Shown here: positions 27,063 through 35,615 of the stretch, in pieces | How positions within the stretch are numbered: the first letter of the stretch is position 1 | Layout: each line of letters opens with the position of its first letter | Assembly (NCBI GenBank): GCA_964585545.1 | Contig: CAZPDT010000009.1 | Span: 61,457-125,456, forward strand | Origin: Brumimicrobium sp964585545 | Lineage (GTDB): Bacteria > Bacteroidota > Bacteroidia > Flavobacteriales_D > Crocinitomicaceae | Reading direction: 5' to 3' | Length of the DNA stretch: 64,000 nucleotides | Program-made: the position numbers and the translations under genes | The notes under the pieces: generated by a model | Told to the model about the DNA's origin: nothing | Database searches by the model: none | What the model saw: only the letters and a program-made list of their open reading frames with translations

Positions 27063-28499
27063 TTATTTTTCTACGATAAAAAACTTCAAATTCCGTTTAA
27101 AATAAAAATAAGGAATAATCCCTCTAAAGAACATCCAAACAATAATTGCCACCCAAATAGTTTGCAATCCAGGCCACCAAAAATGTCCTATAAGCAATAC
27201 AGGCAAAAACCCGACTGCTGTGGAAATAAAGAGTAAATTTCTTAAAAATCTAGCCTTTCCCATTCCTTTAAAAATTCCATCAAGGGTAAACGCAAGAGAA
27301 TTGGCAACCAAACAGATCGCAAATAGAGGCAAAATTTTGGGATACATCTCCCAAACCGCATCATTATCAATTAATAAATGCATAATAGGTTGGTCAAAAA
27401 CCAGCACTAAAACAGCCAAAACACAAGCTACACCAATGCTCAATTGTAGGTGTCTACTCAAGTTTCGCCGCATAGCGTCACTGTTCTTGTTGCCCAAAAA
27501 CTTCCCAGCTTGTGCGTTAGCAGAAGTGGCAAACGCATCCAAAAAGAATGCTGAAAACAACCAAAGATTAAGGATTACTGCATGCGTGGCGGCCTGAACA
27601 GTGCCGTACATGTTGGCAAATTTATGGGTAAGCATTAAAGCAACATTTAAAGTTACTGTACGCAATACGAGATTGCCTGTAATGCCTAAAAGCTCCATAA
27701 ATTGAGGATTCATCCGTAAGGAATAAAACAATTTAATTTTAGATTTAAACAACAAGAAATAAAGTGTAAGAACAAACATTACAATTTGAGCAACAACACT
27801 CGCAATAGCAGCACCCTCAACACCCATCGGAGCATTGAGCCCTCCCCAACCAAGCACCAGCATAAAATCGAGTAAAACATTGACACTTCCTCCAGCAATA
27901 GAAATTACCATAGCCCACCAAGTGTTTTGAACACCGCGAAATACACCAAAAACCGAAAACGTAATTAATGTTAAAGGAAAACCAAGGATGCGAATATTAA
28001 AATAAGCCGTGCCATCCATCAAAATTGCTCCACTTGCAGAAAGCAAATGCTCAAAAATCCAGGCAGAAGAAAAATAAGCTATAAATAAAGTAATAATTCC
28101 GGCAGCAGCATTAAAGTATATCATTTGAGGAATTAAACTTGCCATATTTCTCATTTTTCGAGAACCATAAGCCTGAGAAACCACTGCTGAAATCGCACTT
28201 TTCATTTGCGCAAAGACCCAAACTAAAGCAGAAATTAAACTCCCTGCAATACCCACTGCTGCAACAGCAGAAAGGTTCTCATTGTTTTGAGCAAAACCAT
28301 CATAACCAATATTTCCCACTACTGCCAAATCAGTTAAGGATAATACAGGTTCAACAATTCCACCAAAAATGGCAGGAACAGCCAGTTTCCATATAGATCG
28401 GTATGTCGGTTCTTTAAGAATAAGCTCTTTTAAAGCGCAAAGATAATTGATAAATGTGGAGGAAGAATCTGCTTTTGATAAAAAAAACGGGAGCCTCAA
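27063..28499 (-). CDS. MATE family efflux transporter
   Basis: The frame encodes 478 residues with about 12 TM helices in two MATE halves. The first half begins at about residue 36 (IWKLAVPAIFGGIVEPVLSL). It shows EPVLSLTDLAVVGNIG and the paralogous second half near FATSANAQAGKFLGNKN. MATE proteins export cationic drugs or metabolites using Na+ or H+. The start is uncertain: the only ATG/GTG/TTG near the N-terminus is a TTG at 28499, which lies inside a terminator-like hairpin, while a perfect -7 box (TATCTTTG at 28438-28445) sits within the first 20 codons. If that box is real, the transcript begins after the TTG and no usual start codon precedes the conserved domain. Confidence 0.85.
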   Translation of the reverse strand: MRLPFFLSKADSSSTFINYLCALKELILKEPTYRSIWKLAVPAIFGGIVEPVLSLTDLAVVGNIGYDGFAQNNENLSAVAAVGIAGSLISALVWVFAQMKSAISAVVSQAYGSRKMRNMASLIPQMIYFNAAAGIITLFIAYFSSAWIFEHLLSASGAILMDGTAYFNIRILGFPLTLITFSVFGVFRGVQNTWWAMVISIAGGSVNVLLDFMLVLGWGGLNAPMGVEGAAIASVVAQIVMFVLTLYFLLFKSKIKLFYSLRMNPQFMELLGITGNLVLRTVTLNVALMLTHKFANMYGTVQAATHAVILNLWLFSAFFLDAFATSANAQAGKFLGNKNSDAMRRNLSRHLQLSIGVACVLAVLVLVFDQPIMHLLIDNDAVWEMYPKILPLFAICLVANSLAFTLDGIFKGMGKARFLRNLLFISTAVGFLPVLLIGHFWWPGLQTIWVAIIVWMFFRGIIPYFYFKRNLKFFIVEK

Positions 28500-28514
28500 A
28501 AGACATCCCGTTTT
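28484..28514 (-). terminator. intrinsic terminator or attenuator in front of the MATE gene
   Basis: On the minus strand AAAACGGGA and TCCCGTTTT form a 9-bp stem with a 13-nt loop, followed by a run of T (about 7). It overlaps the first codons of the annotated MATE frame. Another 8-bp perfect hairpin (ACTTTTAG/CTAAAAGT, 28526-28550) precedes it. The pair looks like the end of a short transcript or an attenuator. Confidence 0.6.
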
Positions 28515-28876
28515 ATAACTGTTTTACTTTTAGCAACTAGGCCTAAAAGTTATTATTCTTCGGTTCCACCCCGTTTTTTTAAAGTGGTTTCTAAACTCCA
28601 CTATAGTTTTTTCTTATTCCGTATTTACGAAACTTTTGGATTTGATTGTCATTCATCCTTTTATAAACAACAAGAAAGCCTGTACAATATTCAATCTGAT
28701 CCTTTTGTGCTTGTTTCCGACCAAACACTCATTAAGTCTCGGAGGCATAAACAAAATAAATTTTTAGGCAATCTTCCTATAAATCTGTATAATTCATGAG
28801 ATTATTTTTGAATCGTGGATAACTTTTAATTACTTCTCGGTAAAAAGAACCCAAACATTTTTGAAGGTTTGTATTT
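28500..28876. other. 377-bp gap between divergent MATE and tdk genes
   Basis: It holds two consecutive minus-strand hairpins near the MATE gene and a possible 45-residue minus-strand frame (28591-28728). A single 8-bp DnaA-like GTGGATAA occurs at 28815. No confident -7 box for tdk is assigned. Confidence 0.4.
28591..28728 (-). CDS. possible 45-residue peptide upstream of the attenuator
   Basis: The GTG at 28728 opens a frame to TAG at 28591: 45 residues, strongly basic, with FGRKQAQKDQIEY at the start and QKFRKYGIRKNYSGV at the end. An internal ATG would give the last 22 residues. It is followed after about 40 bp by the hairpin pair and terminator. Its reality is doubtful. It may be a leader peptide, a small gene or chance. 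Confidence 0.25.
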   Translation of the reverse strand: MFGRKQAQKDQIEYCTGFLVVYKRMNDNQIQKFRKYGIRKNYSGV

Positions 28877-29476
28877 TTGAATGAAAATCAATTAAAGCGT
28901 ATGTTTTTAGAGCAATTTCCCGAAGATGGTAAACACCGAGGATGGATTGAAGTAATCTGTGGATCGATGTTTTCTGGTAAAACAGAAGAATTAATTCGAC
29001 GCTTAAAACGGGTAGAATTTGCAGGACAAGAATTAATTTTATTTCAACCAAAAATCGATACGCGATTCAGTGAGGAAAAAGTAGTCAGTCACAATGGCTC
29101 TCTATTTGATGCCATTCAGGTCTCCTCCTCAAAAGACATTCTTAAAGAATGGAGAAATCAGCGTATTGTCGCCATTGATGAAGCCCAATTTTTCGATACA
29201 GAAATTGTTGATGTTGTGAACCAGTTGGCAGCAAAAGGGGTACGTGTAATTTGTGCAGGACTTGATATGGATTTTCAGGCTAAGCCCTTCGGTCCAATAC
29301 CTCTTTTAATGGCATCGGCAGAATATGTTACGAAAGTTCATGCTATTTGCACATCTTGTGGTAGCTTAGCCCAATATTCTCACCGAAAAACAAAAGATAA
29401 AGAACAAGTGTTTTTGGGTGCTGTGGATGAGTATGATCCGCTTTGTAGGATGTGTTATAATAAAATTGAACATTGA
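28877..29476 (+). CDS. tdk: thymidine kinase (type II)
   Basis: At 199 residues this is the normal size for the small tetrameric bacterial thymidine kinase. Walker A is GSMFSGKTEELIRR (from about 29), the catalytic acid region is DEAQFFD, the lasso region carries GLDMDFQAKPFG, and the zinc site is CTSCGS with CRMCYN at the C-terminus. It salvages thymidine to dTMP. Its stop codon overlaps the TTG start of the murF-alr gene by four bases, so the two are translationally coupled. Confidence 0.95.
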   Translation: MNENQLKRMFLEQFPEDGKHRGWIEVICGSMFSGKTEELIRRLKRVEFAGQELILFQPKIDTRFSEEKVVSHNGSLFDAIQVSSSKDILKEWRNQRIVAIDEAQFFDTEIVDVVNQLAAKGVRVICAGLDMDFQAKPFGPIPLLMASAEYVTKVHAICTSCGSLAQYSHRKTKDKEQVFLGAVDEYDPLCRMCYNKIEH

Positions 29477-31752
29477 ATTTAAACCTCAAACATAAAGTAT
29501 TTGTCAAAATTATTGATGGAAAAGAAAATCAATATTCTGAACAAACAATAAATACTATTTATTACGACACCCGCTCCATCAATTTAGTGGAAAACAGTGC
29601 TTTTTTTGCTTTACAAGGTCGGAGAAATGGACACGATTATGTCCAAAATGCTTATGATAAAGGCGTTCGATATTTTGTTGTTCATCAGGAAGTAGACTTG
29701 CCTCAAGACGCTACGGTAATTGCCGTAGAAAACACTCTTCGGGCGCTACAAAAGGTGGCAAAACACCATAGGCATCAATTTTCTTATCCTGTGCTGGCCA
29801 TCACAGGAAGTTTAGGGAAAACAACACTTAAAGAATGGTTATACTTCTTGCTTTCTGAAGAATTTCAAATTTTTCGGAGCCCTAAAAGTTTTAATTCACA
29901 AATTGGAGTGGCTGTTTCATTGTTAGAGATGACCCATGAATACAATTTGGCCATTATTGAAGCCGATATTTCGCATCCTAATGAAATGGACTTTATCGAA
30001 GACATGGTATCACCAACATTAGGATTGTATACTGGAGTAGGGAAATATTATGCTGACAATTTCGAATCGCAAAAAGTACATGCGTCCGAACATCTTAAAT
30101 TGTTCAAATTTGCCAATATTACTTTTGCCCTAAATACATACAAAAGTGAATTGCGCCGCAATAAAATCAATGCAGAATTGATCAATCCAGAAGATTGGTC
30201 GGCAATCGATTTTTCACAATTGTCCTACCCCAACCATCGCATCATCGCATTGCATGTTGCCCATTTTTTTGGTGTTGAAAAAGAAATTTTAACCAAAAAG
30301 GCTGTACTCTTGCCTCCACTTTCTAATCGTATGGAAGTATTTGAAGGGACAGACCGCAATTTAATCATCAACGACTCTTACAATATTGACATCGATGCAT
30401 TAGAACAAGCCCTTTCTTATCAATTTTCTTCCGATGAAAGACAAGATAAAATTGTTGTACTCGACCTTTCTTTTGTCAATGAAAACCGCAAAAAAACCAT
30501 TTTAAAAATCGTCAATAGCTATCAACCCAAAAAGGTATTCATCATTAAAGACCATCATATTCCAAAGGCTCTGATGGAGGTGAAAAATTCAAGCATCTTA
30601 TTTAAAGGCTCTTACCGCTCTAGGCTAAAAGAGATTGTGCTTCTATTTAAAAATAGAAAACATGAAACCTGGGTTGAGTTTGATTTAAAGGCCATTGAAC
30701 ACAACATTCGAACTTTCCAAAATAAAGTGCCAAAGTCAACACAAACTTTGGTAATGGTAAAAGCATCTTCTTATGGAACAGGAGACATCAATTTACCACA
30801 TTTTCTACAACAAATAAATGTTGATTATTTAGGAGTAGCCTATACCGATGAAGGAGCAACACTGAGAGAAAATCAAATTTCATTGCCCATCTTGGTCATG
30901 AATACAGAAATCAATGCCTTTGATGATTTAATCCGTTTTAATTTGGAGCCTTCCATTGTTTCTTTTGCTCAACTTGATGCTCTTTGTTTGCGATTAAAAC
31001 ATGAAAATATTACCCGTTTCCCAATTCATATCACTATGGAAACAGGTATGAATCGGTTAGGGTTTTACTTGGAAGATATTGATGAATTGGTTAAAAAATT
31101 AAGTATGCAATCCCAAGTACAGATTAAGAGTGTATATTCTCACCTCGCTGATGCAGACAATCCAGATAGTGATTATACATTACATCAAATAAAACGATTT
31201 GAACGTATCAAAAGTAAGTTCCAAGCTGGTTTTGACAATAAAATACTCTTCCATATTCTCAACAGTGAAGGCACAAGCAAATATTCTGATATTGCTGCTT
31301 TTGATATGGTGCGTCTTGGAATTGGTGTTTTTGGATATACTTCTACTGCTCAAGAAGACGAACTCCTACCAACAATTAAATGGAAAACCACAATTTCTCA
31401 AATAAAGCCCATTCAAACAGGAGAAACGGTTGGATATGGTCGTAAATTTAAAGCCAAAGTCCCCATGAAAATTGCAACGCTTCGGATTGGATATGCTGAT
31501 GGTTTTCGAAGAAGTTTAGGCAACGGTATTGGCTCCGTCTATATTAATGGTTGTGACTGCCCTGTACTTGGTAACGTCTGCATGGATATGATTATGGTTG
31601 ATGTGAGCAATGTTATTTGTGAAGCTGGTGATGAAGTTGAAATTATAGGCAGAAATATCGATATGTTTACTTTTGCAAAACGTTTGAATACAATTCCTTA
31701 TGAGGTGATGACCAGTATTAACAAAAGGGTATCAAGGATTTATTTGAGGTAG
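29473..31752 (+). CDS. murF-alr: bifunctional MurF ligase-alanine racemase
   Basis: The 759-residue fusion has a MurF-like N-terminal half (about 1-375; ATP loop TGSLGKTTLKEW at about 115) that joins D-Ala-D-Ala to the UDP-MurNAc-tripeptide. An Alr half (about 395-759) carries the PLP-binding Lys in VKASSYGTG, GYGRKFKA, the catalytic Tyr in RIGYADGF, and NVCMDMIMVDVS. Alr supplies D-Ala to the neighbouring MurF activity in the same chain. The fusion is characteristic of Bacteroidota. The start is TTG and overlaps the end of tdk. The usual GHN motif region in MurF is changed, so ligase activity should be checked. Confidence 0.88.
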   Translation: MNLNLKHKVFVKIIDGKENQYSEQTINTIYYDTRSINLVENSAFFALQGRRNGHDYVQNAYDKGVRYFVVHQEVDLPQDATVIAVENTLRALQKVAKHHRHQFSYPVLAITGSLGKTTLKEWLYFLLSEEFQIFRSPKSFNSQIGVAVSLLEMTHEYNLAIIEADISHPNEMDFIEDMVSPTLGLYTGVGKYYADNFESQKVHASEHLKLFKFANITFALNTYKSELRRNKINAELINPEDWSAIDFSQLSYPNHRIIALHVAHFFGVEKEILTKKAVLLPPLSNRMEVFEGTDRNLIINDSYNIDIDALEQALSYQFSSDERQDKIVVLDLSFVNENRKKTILKIVNSYQPKKVFIIKDHHIPKALMEVKNSSILFKGSYRSRLKEIVLLFKNRKHETWVEFDLKAIEHNIRTFQNKVPKSTQTLVMVKASSYGTGDINLPHFLQQINVDYLGVAYTDEGATLRENQISLPILVMNTEINAFDDLIRFNLEPSIVSFAQLDALCLRLKHENITRFPIHITMETGMNRLGFYLEDIDELVKKLSMQSQVQIKSVYSHLADADNPDSDYTLHQIKRFERIKSKFQAGFDNKILFHILNSEGTSKYSDIAAFDMVRLGIGVFGYTSTAQEDELLPTIKWKTTISQIKPIQTGETVGYGRKFKAKVPMKIATLRIGYADGFRRSLGNGIGSVYINGCDCPVLGNVCMDMIMVDVSNVICEAGDEVEIIGRNIDMFTFAKRLNTIPYEVMTSINKRVSRIYLR

Positions 31753-31803
31753 TGAACTTTTCAGTTTCGACATACAAGAAATAATTTACCCCGTATTATT
31801 TTA

Positions 31804-31842
31804 GATTGTAGATGGTGGATGGTAGATTGTGGATGGCGGATG
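31804..31842. repeat. GATTGTAGATGG-type short tandem repeat
   Basis: About four imperfect copies of TAGATTGTGGATGG or GGTGGATGGTAGA lie between the murF-alr stop and the dus promoter. An ATG-led frame runs through it, but the promoter below lies after it. Confidence 0.55.
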
Positions 31843-31889
31843 AGATTCGTGATTTACAGACAATAATGTGGGCTACTTTGTTTTTTTAT

Positions 31890-31920
31890 TTTGTGTTCTC
31901 TAATCTTCAATGTACTTTTG
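31890..31920 (+). promoter_or_regulatory. promoter of the dus gene
   Basis: TTTG (31890-31893), a 19-bp spacer and TACTTTTG (31913-31920) match the Bacteroidota promoter consensus. It sets the translation start at the ATG at 31929 rather than the upstream in-frame ATG at 31812. Confidence 0.7.
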
Positions 31921-31928
31921 CATTCATT

Positions 31929-32924
31929 ATGGTAAAAATCCGTGACATAGAAATAGGGAACTTCCCTTTATTGCTTGCTCCTATGGAGGATGTGAGTGAT
32001 CCCCCTTTTCGTGCTTTATGCAAAGAAAATGGAGCAGATGTACTTTACACAGAATTTATTTCTTCAGAAGGTTTAATTCGCGATGCGGTGAAAAGTCGTG
32101 AAAAGTTAGATATTTATGAATATGAGCGACCTATAGGTATTCAAATTTTCGGAAATGATATTGACCACATGAAGGAAGCTACTGAGATTGCAGCAGCGTC
32201 CGAACCCGATATTATCGATATTAACTATGGGTGTCCCGTGAAAAAGGTTGCAGGAAAAGGCAGTGGAGCAGGCATCTTAAAGGATATACCAAAAATGGTA
32301 AAAATGACGGCAGAGATTGTAAAAAGTACCTCTTTACCCGTAACCGTTAAAACCCGTTTGGGATGGAATGAAGAAACAAAATACATTGTAGAAGTAGCAG
32401 AGCGCTTACAAGATGTTGGTATAGAGGCTATTTCAATTCATGGAAGAACCCGTTCTCAAATGTACAAAGGGCAAGCCGATTGGTCTTTAATTGCAGAAGT
32501 AAAAAACAATCCCCGCATGAAAATTCCTGTTTTTGGAAATGGAGACATCAACGGTGGAGAAAAAGCAGTGGAATACAAAAACAAATACGGTGTAGACGGA
32601 TTGATGATTGGAAGAGCGGCAATAGGCTATCCTTGGGTGTTTAATGAAATAAAGCACTATCAAAAAACGGGAGAACATTTGCCACGCCCCACATTAGAAC
32701 AACGGGTTGATGCTGCCCGGCGCCATTTAGAAATGAGCATTAAATGGAAAGGCGAAAAATTAGCAATCGTAGAAATGAAGCGACATTATGCCAATTATTT
32801 TAGAGGTATCCCTCATGTTAAACCATACCGTACAAAATTGGTCACTTCTTTTGACTTGGAAGAAGTTTACCAGACCTTAGACGAAATATTAAAGAAGTTT
32901 AAAGGGGTTGAGTTTTTAGTTTGA
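31929..32924 (+). CDS. dusB: tRNA-dihydrouridine synthase
   Basis: From the ATG at 31929 the protein is 331 residues, the normal size for Dus. It has the FMN-dependent TIM barrel: APMEDVSDPPFRALCKENGA, the catalytic Cys in DINYGCPVKKVAGKGSGAG, KTRLGW, HGRTRSQMYKG, and FGNGDI with DGLMIGRAAIGYPW. It reduces uridine to dihydrouridine in tRNA. The sequence is closest to the DusB group. An in-frame start further upstream would include repeat-derived residues and pass through the promoter, so it is not used. Confidence 0.9.
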   Translation: MVKIRDIEIGNFPLLLAPMEDVSDPPFRALCKENGADVLYTEFISSEGLIRDAVKSREKLDIYEYERPIGIQIFGNDIDHMKEATEIAAASEPDIIDINYGCPVKKVAGKGSGAGILKDIPKMVKMTAEIVKSTSLPVTVKTRLGWNEETKYIVEVAERLQDVGIEAISIHGRTRSQMYKGQADWSLIAEVKNNPRMKIPVFGNGDINGGEKAVEYKNKYGVDGLMIGRAAIGYPWVFNEIKHYQKTGEHLPRPTLEQRVDAARRHLEMSIKWKGEKLAIVEMKRHYANYFRGIPHVKPYRTKLVTSFDLEEVYQTLDEILKKFKGVEFLV

Positions 32925-33078
32925 TAACACATAAACTACTGAAAAAGAAGCATAACCCAAAGGGTAACCTCAAAAATATACAGTCAACTTCATTTGTGGA
33001 AATTCTTTATATATTTATATATTGTGTTAGTCCAAAGAGTTGAGTCTCTGATGAGAAAACTAACCTTACAATACAATT

Positions 33079-34110
33079 ATGAAAAAACTCTTATTTATTT
33101 GTTTTACCCTTTTGGTGCTGTTTTCCTGTACAAAGGAAAATCCTCTTGATCCCCTACCAGAAAACACAGATGATTTTGTAAAAGATACAACTACAAATTT
33201 GATTTATTATTATGACAGAAAAGAAAATAATAATTTACAAATTTATTCTTATGATGGAGAAACAGAAACCAACCTAACGAACAATAATAGTTACGATTAT
33301 TGGTGGGTTAAGGTCAACCCGAGCAAGACTCAATTTTTATGTTATCGATCTCCAAAAGGAGCGGGTTCTAATTCTTACACAAAATGTGATTTGATGGTCT
33401 TCGATATCGATGGCAGCAACGGACATGTTATAGTTCCTAAAGGTGCCTACGGATGGGAACTTCAAGCCCATGCCAAATGGTCACCAGATGGTACAAAAAT
33501 ACTAGGAAGTGCAAAATGCAAAGACTCATCAATCAATGATATGGTTCCACGTGGACGTCTGGTTGTTTTTGATGCCGATGGAACAAATCCAGTTATTGTT
33601 TCAAAGTTTTTACATGATGCAACAGATCCTGCTTGGTCGAACGATGGAAGTAAGGTTGTATATGTAGGGCCGTCTGACTTAAATGACCCGACTAACCCGG
33701 ATAAAGCTGAAATATATCAAGCTACACTGAACTATTCTACAATGGAATTGGAAAACCCCATCCGCCTTACTTATGATGATTTATATTGTTACGATCCCGC
33801 TTGGTCACCAGATGGAAACTGGATTGCCTACAGCAAAGGTGCGTTTGCAAATCTATATTGGCCAGAAAATCATGATCTCTATAAATGCCGTCCCGATGGC
33901 TCAGAAGATAAACTGGTTTTGCACGATGGGAAAGTCAATGGTGTTCCAACATGGACTCCTGATGGAAAGCGCTTGTTGTTCCATGTGCTTGGTTTATATA
34001 CGCCACCACCATTTAGTCTTTTTAGTTGTGATGCCAATGGAGGAGACAAAAGATTTATTCTTATGGACGACGGGATTGAGAGAGCAACTTTAAGCGCTGT
34101 GAAAAAGTAG
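33079..34110 (+). CDS. TolB-like beta-propeller lipoprotein
   Basis: The 343-residue protein has a signal peptide with lipobox LLVLFSC, then repeats of the PD40/TolB propeller type: KWSPDGTKILG, DPAWSNDGSKVVYVG, DPAWSPDGNWIAYSKG, TWTPDGKRLLFHV. Each strand carries the W(S/T)PDG motif. Such propellers bind partners or substrates at the cell envelope. The partner is unknown, and no Tol-Pal gene is adjacent. It is likely monocistronic. Confidence 0.8.
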   Translation: MKKLLFICFTLLVLFSCTKENPLDPLPENTDDFVKDTTTNLIYYYDRKENNNLQIYSYDGETETNLTNNNSYDYWWVKVNPSKTQFLCYRSPKGAGSNSYTKCDLMVFDIDGSNGHVIVPKGAYGWELQAHAKWSPDGTKILGSAKCKDSSINDMVPRGRLVVFDADGTNPVIVSKFLHDATDPAWSNDGSKVVYVGPSDLNDPTNPDKAEIYQATLNYSTMELENPIRLTYDDLYCYDPAWSPDGNWIAYSKGAFANLYWPENHDLYKCRPDGSEDKLVLHDGKVNGVPTWTPDGKRLLFHVLGLYTPPPFSLFSCDANGGDKRFILMDDGIERATLSAVKK

Positions 34111-34202
34111 GAGGGTGTATTCTTGTAACAAATAGAAATATTGTTTAAAGTATGTATAATTTCAATTGAACATAAATACATATTAGAACTCTAAAAAAAA
34201 CC

Positions 34203-34210
34203 TATCTTTG
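34203..34210 (+). promoter_or_regulatory. -7 box of the next small exported protein
   Basis: TATCTTTG matches TAnnTTTG and is 23 bases before the ATG at 34234. Confidence 0.5.
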
Positions 34211-34233
34211 CATACAACTAATTTATTCATGAT

Positions 34234-34674
34234 ATGAAACAGTTTTTATCAATTTTATTGTTCGCTTTAGTTCTTGCTCCAAGTGTTAATGCCCAAATTG
34301 CTCACGACTTAGAGATTTATTCTGAGAATGGACTCAAGTTTACACTCATTCTTAACGGAAGGGAAATGAACGCAGAACCCGTGAGTAACATTCAAATTAT
34401 CAATACAGACAAAGATTATTTACACGCCAAAATTATTTTTGAGAATCAAACTATTCCACCCATAGAGAAAAAATTTCTTCAATTGGCAGATCCAGGACAA
34501 GAAACAAACAAAGCCCCTGTTTCTGTTGTTTATAAAATTGTTACAAACCGAAAAGGAAAACACAAACTTCGATTTGCATCGCGTTCATTTAAAAAGATAC
34601 AAGATCCAGCTGACGTAATCATTATTGAAGCAAATCCCCAACCTGTTAATGGTAAAATTGTGATTGGTTGGTAA
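34234..34674 (+). CDS. small exported protein of unknown function
   Basis: The 146-residue protein has a clear signal peptide (cut near VNAQ) and a beta-rich domain: DLEIYSENGLKFTLILNGRE, VSNIQIINTDKDYLHAKIIF and VSVVYKIVTNRKGKHKLRF. It ends in NGKIVIGW. I know proteins of this look in Flavobacteriales but cannot name a family. It is probably periplasmic. The gene has its own promoter and no obvious partner. It resembles the N-terminal part of some DUF4476-like proteins but lacks that C-terminal domain, so I leave it as hypothetical. Confidence 0.65.
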   Translation: MKQFLSILLFALVLAPSVNAQIAHDLEIYSENGLKFTLILNGREMNAEPVSNIQIINTDKDYLHAKIIFENQTIPPIEKKFLQLADPGQETNKAPVSVVYKIVTNRKGKHKLRFASRSFKKIQDPADVIIIEANPQPVNGKIVIGW

Positions 34675-34851
34675 GGTCACTACATAGCGTTGAGTGCACA
34701 AACTGTATTCATCCGTTATCTATTAACATATTCGATCCAAAAACTAAATTCTATCCCACTTTGTTCTTTCTAACGGGACTATTGTCCTGTTTACAAAAGA
34801 AAAAATACGTTGAATAATTCGAGCTATAGCTCTGTTCTGCTCAACAAAGCC

Positions 34852-34859
34852 TATATTTG
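34852..34859 (+). promoter_or_regulatory. -7 box of menG
   Basis: TATATTTG lies 19 bases before the ATG at 34879. It lies inside the longer in-frame reading that begins at 34810, which is therefore not the start. Confidence 0.55.
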
Positions 34860-34878
34860 CACCCTAAAAAGAAGTAAG

Positions 34879-35610
34879 ATGAGTTCAGAGTCCATAAAAC
34901 CCAACCAAAATTCTACGAAAAGTAAAAATGAACAGGTGGAAGAAATGTTTGATCATATTTCTGACAGATATGACTTTCTCAACGGTCTGATTTCTTTAGG
35001 GATGGATAAAAGATGGAAAAAAAATGTACTCAAATTACTACTAAAGAAAAACCCAAAAAATATTCTTGATATTGCCACTGGAACAGGAGATATGGCAATT
35101 TTATTTCAAAAAACAGAGGCAAAAAAGATTGTTGGCGTTGATATTTCTAAAAAAATGCTCGAAATTGCGGATGCTAAGATCAAAAAGCAAAACCTCCAAG
35201 ATCGAATCAAAACAGAAGTGCAGAATTCTGAAGCCCTTACCTATAAAGACAATTCATTTGAGTCCGTAACTGTATCTTATGGAATTCGCAACTTTGAAGA
35301 CCTTTCCAAAGGACTTTCTGAGATTTATAGGGTATTGAAAAATAATGGCTGCATGATTATTATGGAAACTTCAACCCCGAAAAATAAAATCATTAAAGGA
35401 GGCTATCTTTTTTATACCAAATCCATTATGCCCCGATTGGCAAGAATATTTTCAAAGGATAAAAAAGCTTATCGTTATTTATCAGATTCGGCAATTCATT
35501 TTCCTTATGGAGAAGAACTGAAAAAAATCATTGAAGAAATCGGGTTTAAAAATGTAAAACTCTATCCACAATTTTTGGGCGTAACAACAATTTATTATGC
35601 AGAAAAATAG
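34879..35610 (+). CDS. menG: demethylmenaquinone methyltransferase
   Basis: From the ATG at 34879 the protein is 243 residues and matches the UbiE/MenG family. FDHISDRYDFLNGLISLGMD is the N-terminal family signature, DIATGTGDMA the SAM loop, and VSYGIRNFEDLSKGL the family motif near the active site. In a Bacteroidota, which uses menaquinone, it should methylate demethylmenaquinone. It ends five bases before the stop of the convergent ileS. No other men gene is adjacent. Confidence 0.92.
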   Translation: MSSESIKPNQNSTKSKNEQVEEMFDHISDRYDFLNGLISLGMDKRWKKNVLKLLLKKNPKNILDIATGTGDMAILFQKTEAKKIVGVDISKKMLEIADAKIKKQNLQDRIKTEVQNSEALTYKDNSFESVTVSYGIRNFEDLSKGLSEIYRVLKNNGCMIIMETSTPKNKIIKGGYLFYTKSIMPRLARIFSKDKKAYRYLSDSAIHFPYGEELKKIIEEIGFKNVKLYPQFLGVTTIYYAEK

Positions 35611-35615
35611 TTGAT

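Noticed and set aside
28815..28822. DnaA-box-like GTGGATAA as part of a replication origin
   Set aside because: A single imperfect match with no cluster of boxes, no dnaA/dnaN gene and no AT-rich unwinding tract beside it.
31812..31928. Upstream 39-codon extension of the dus gene
   Set aside because: It begins in a simple repeat, and a good promoter lies between it and the conserved start.
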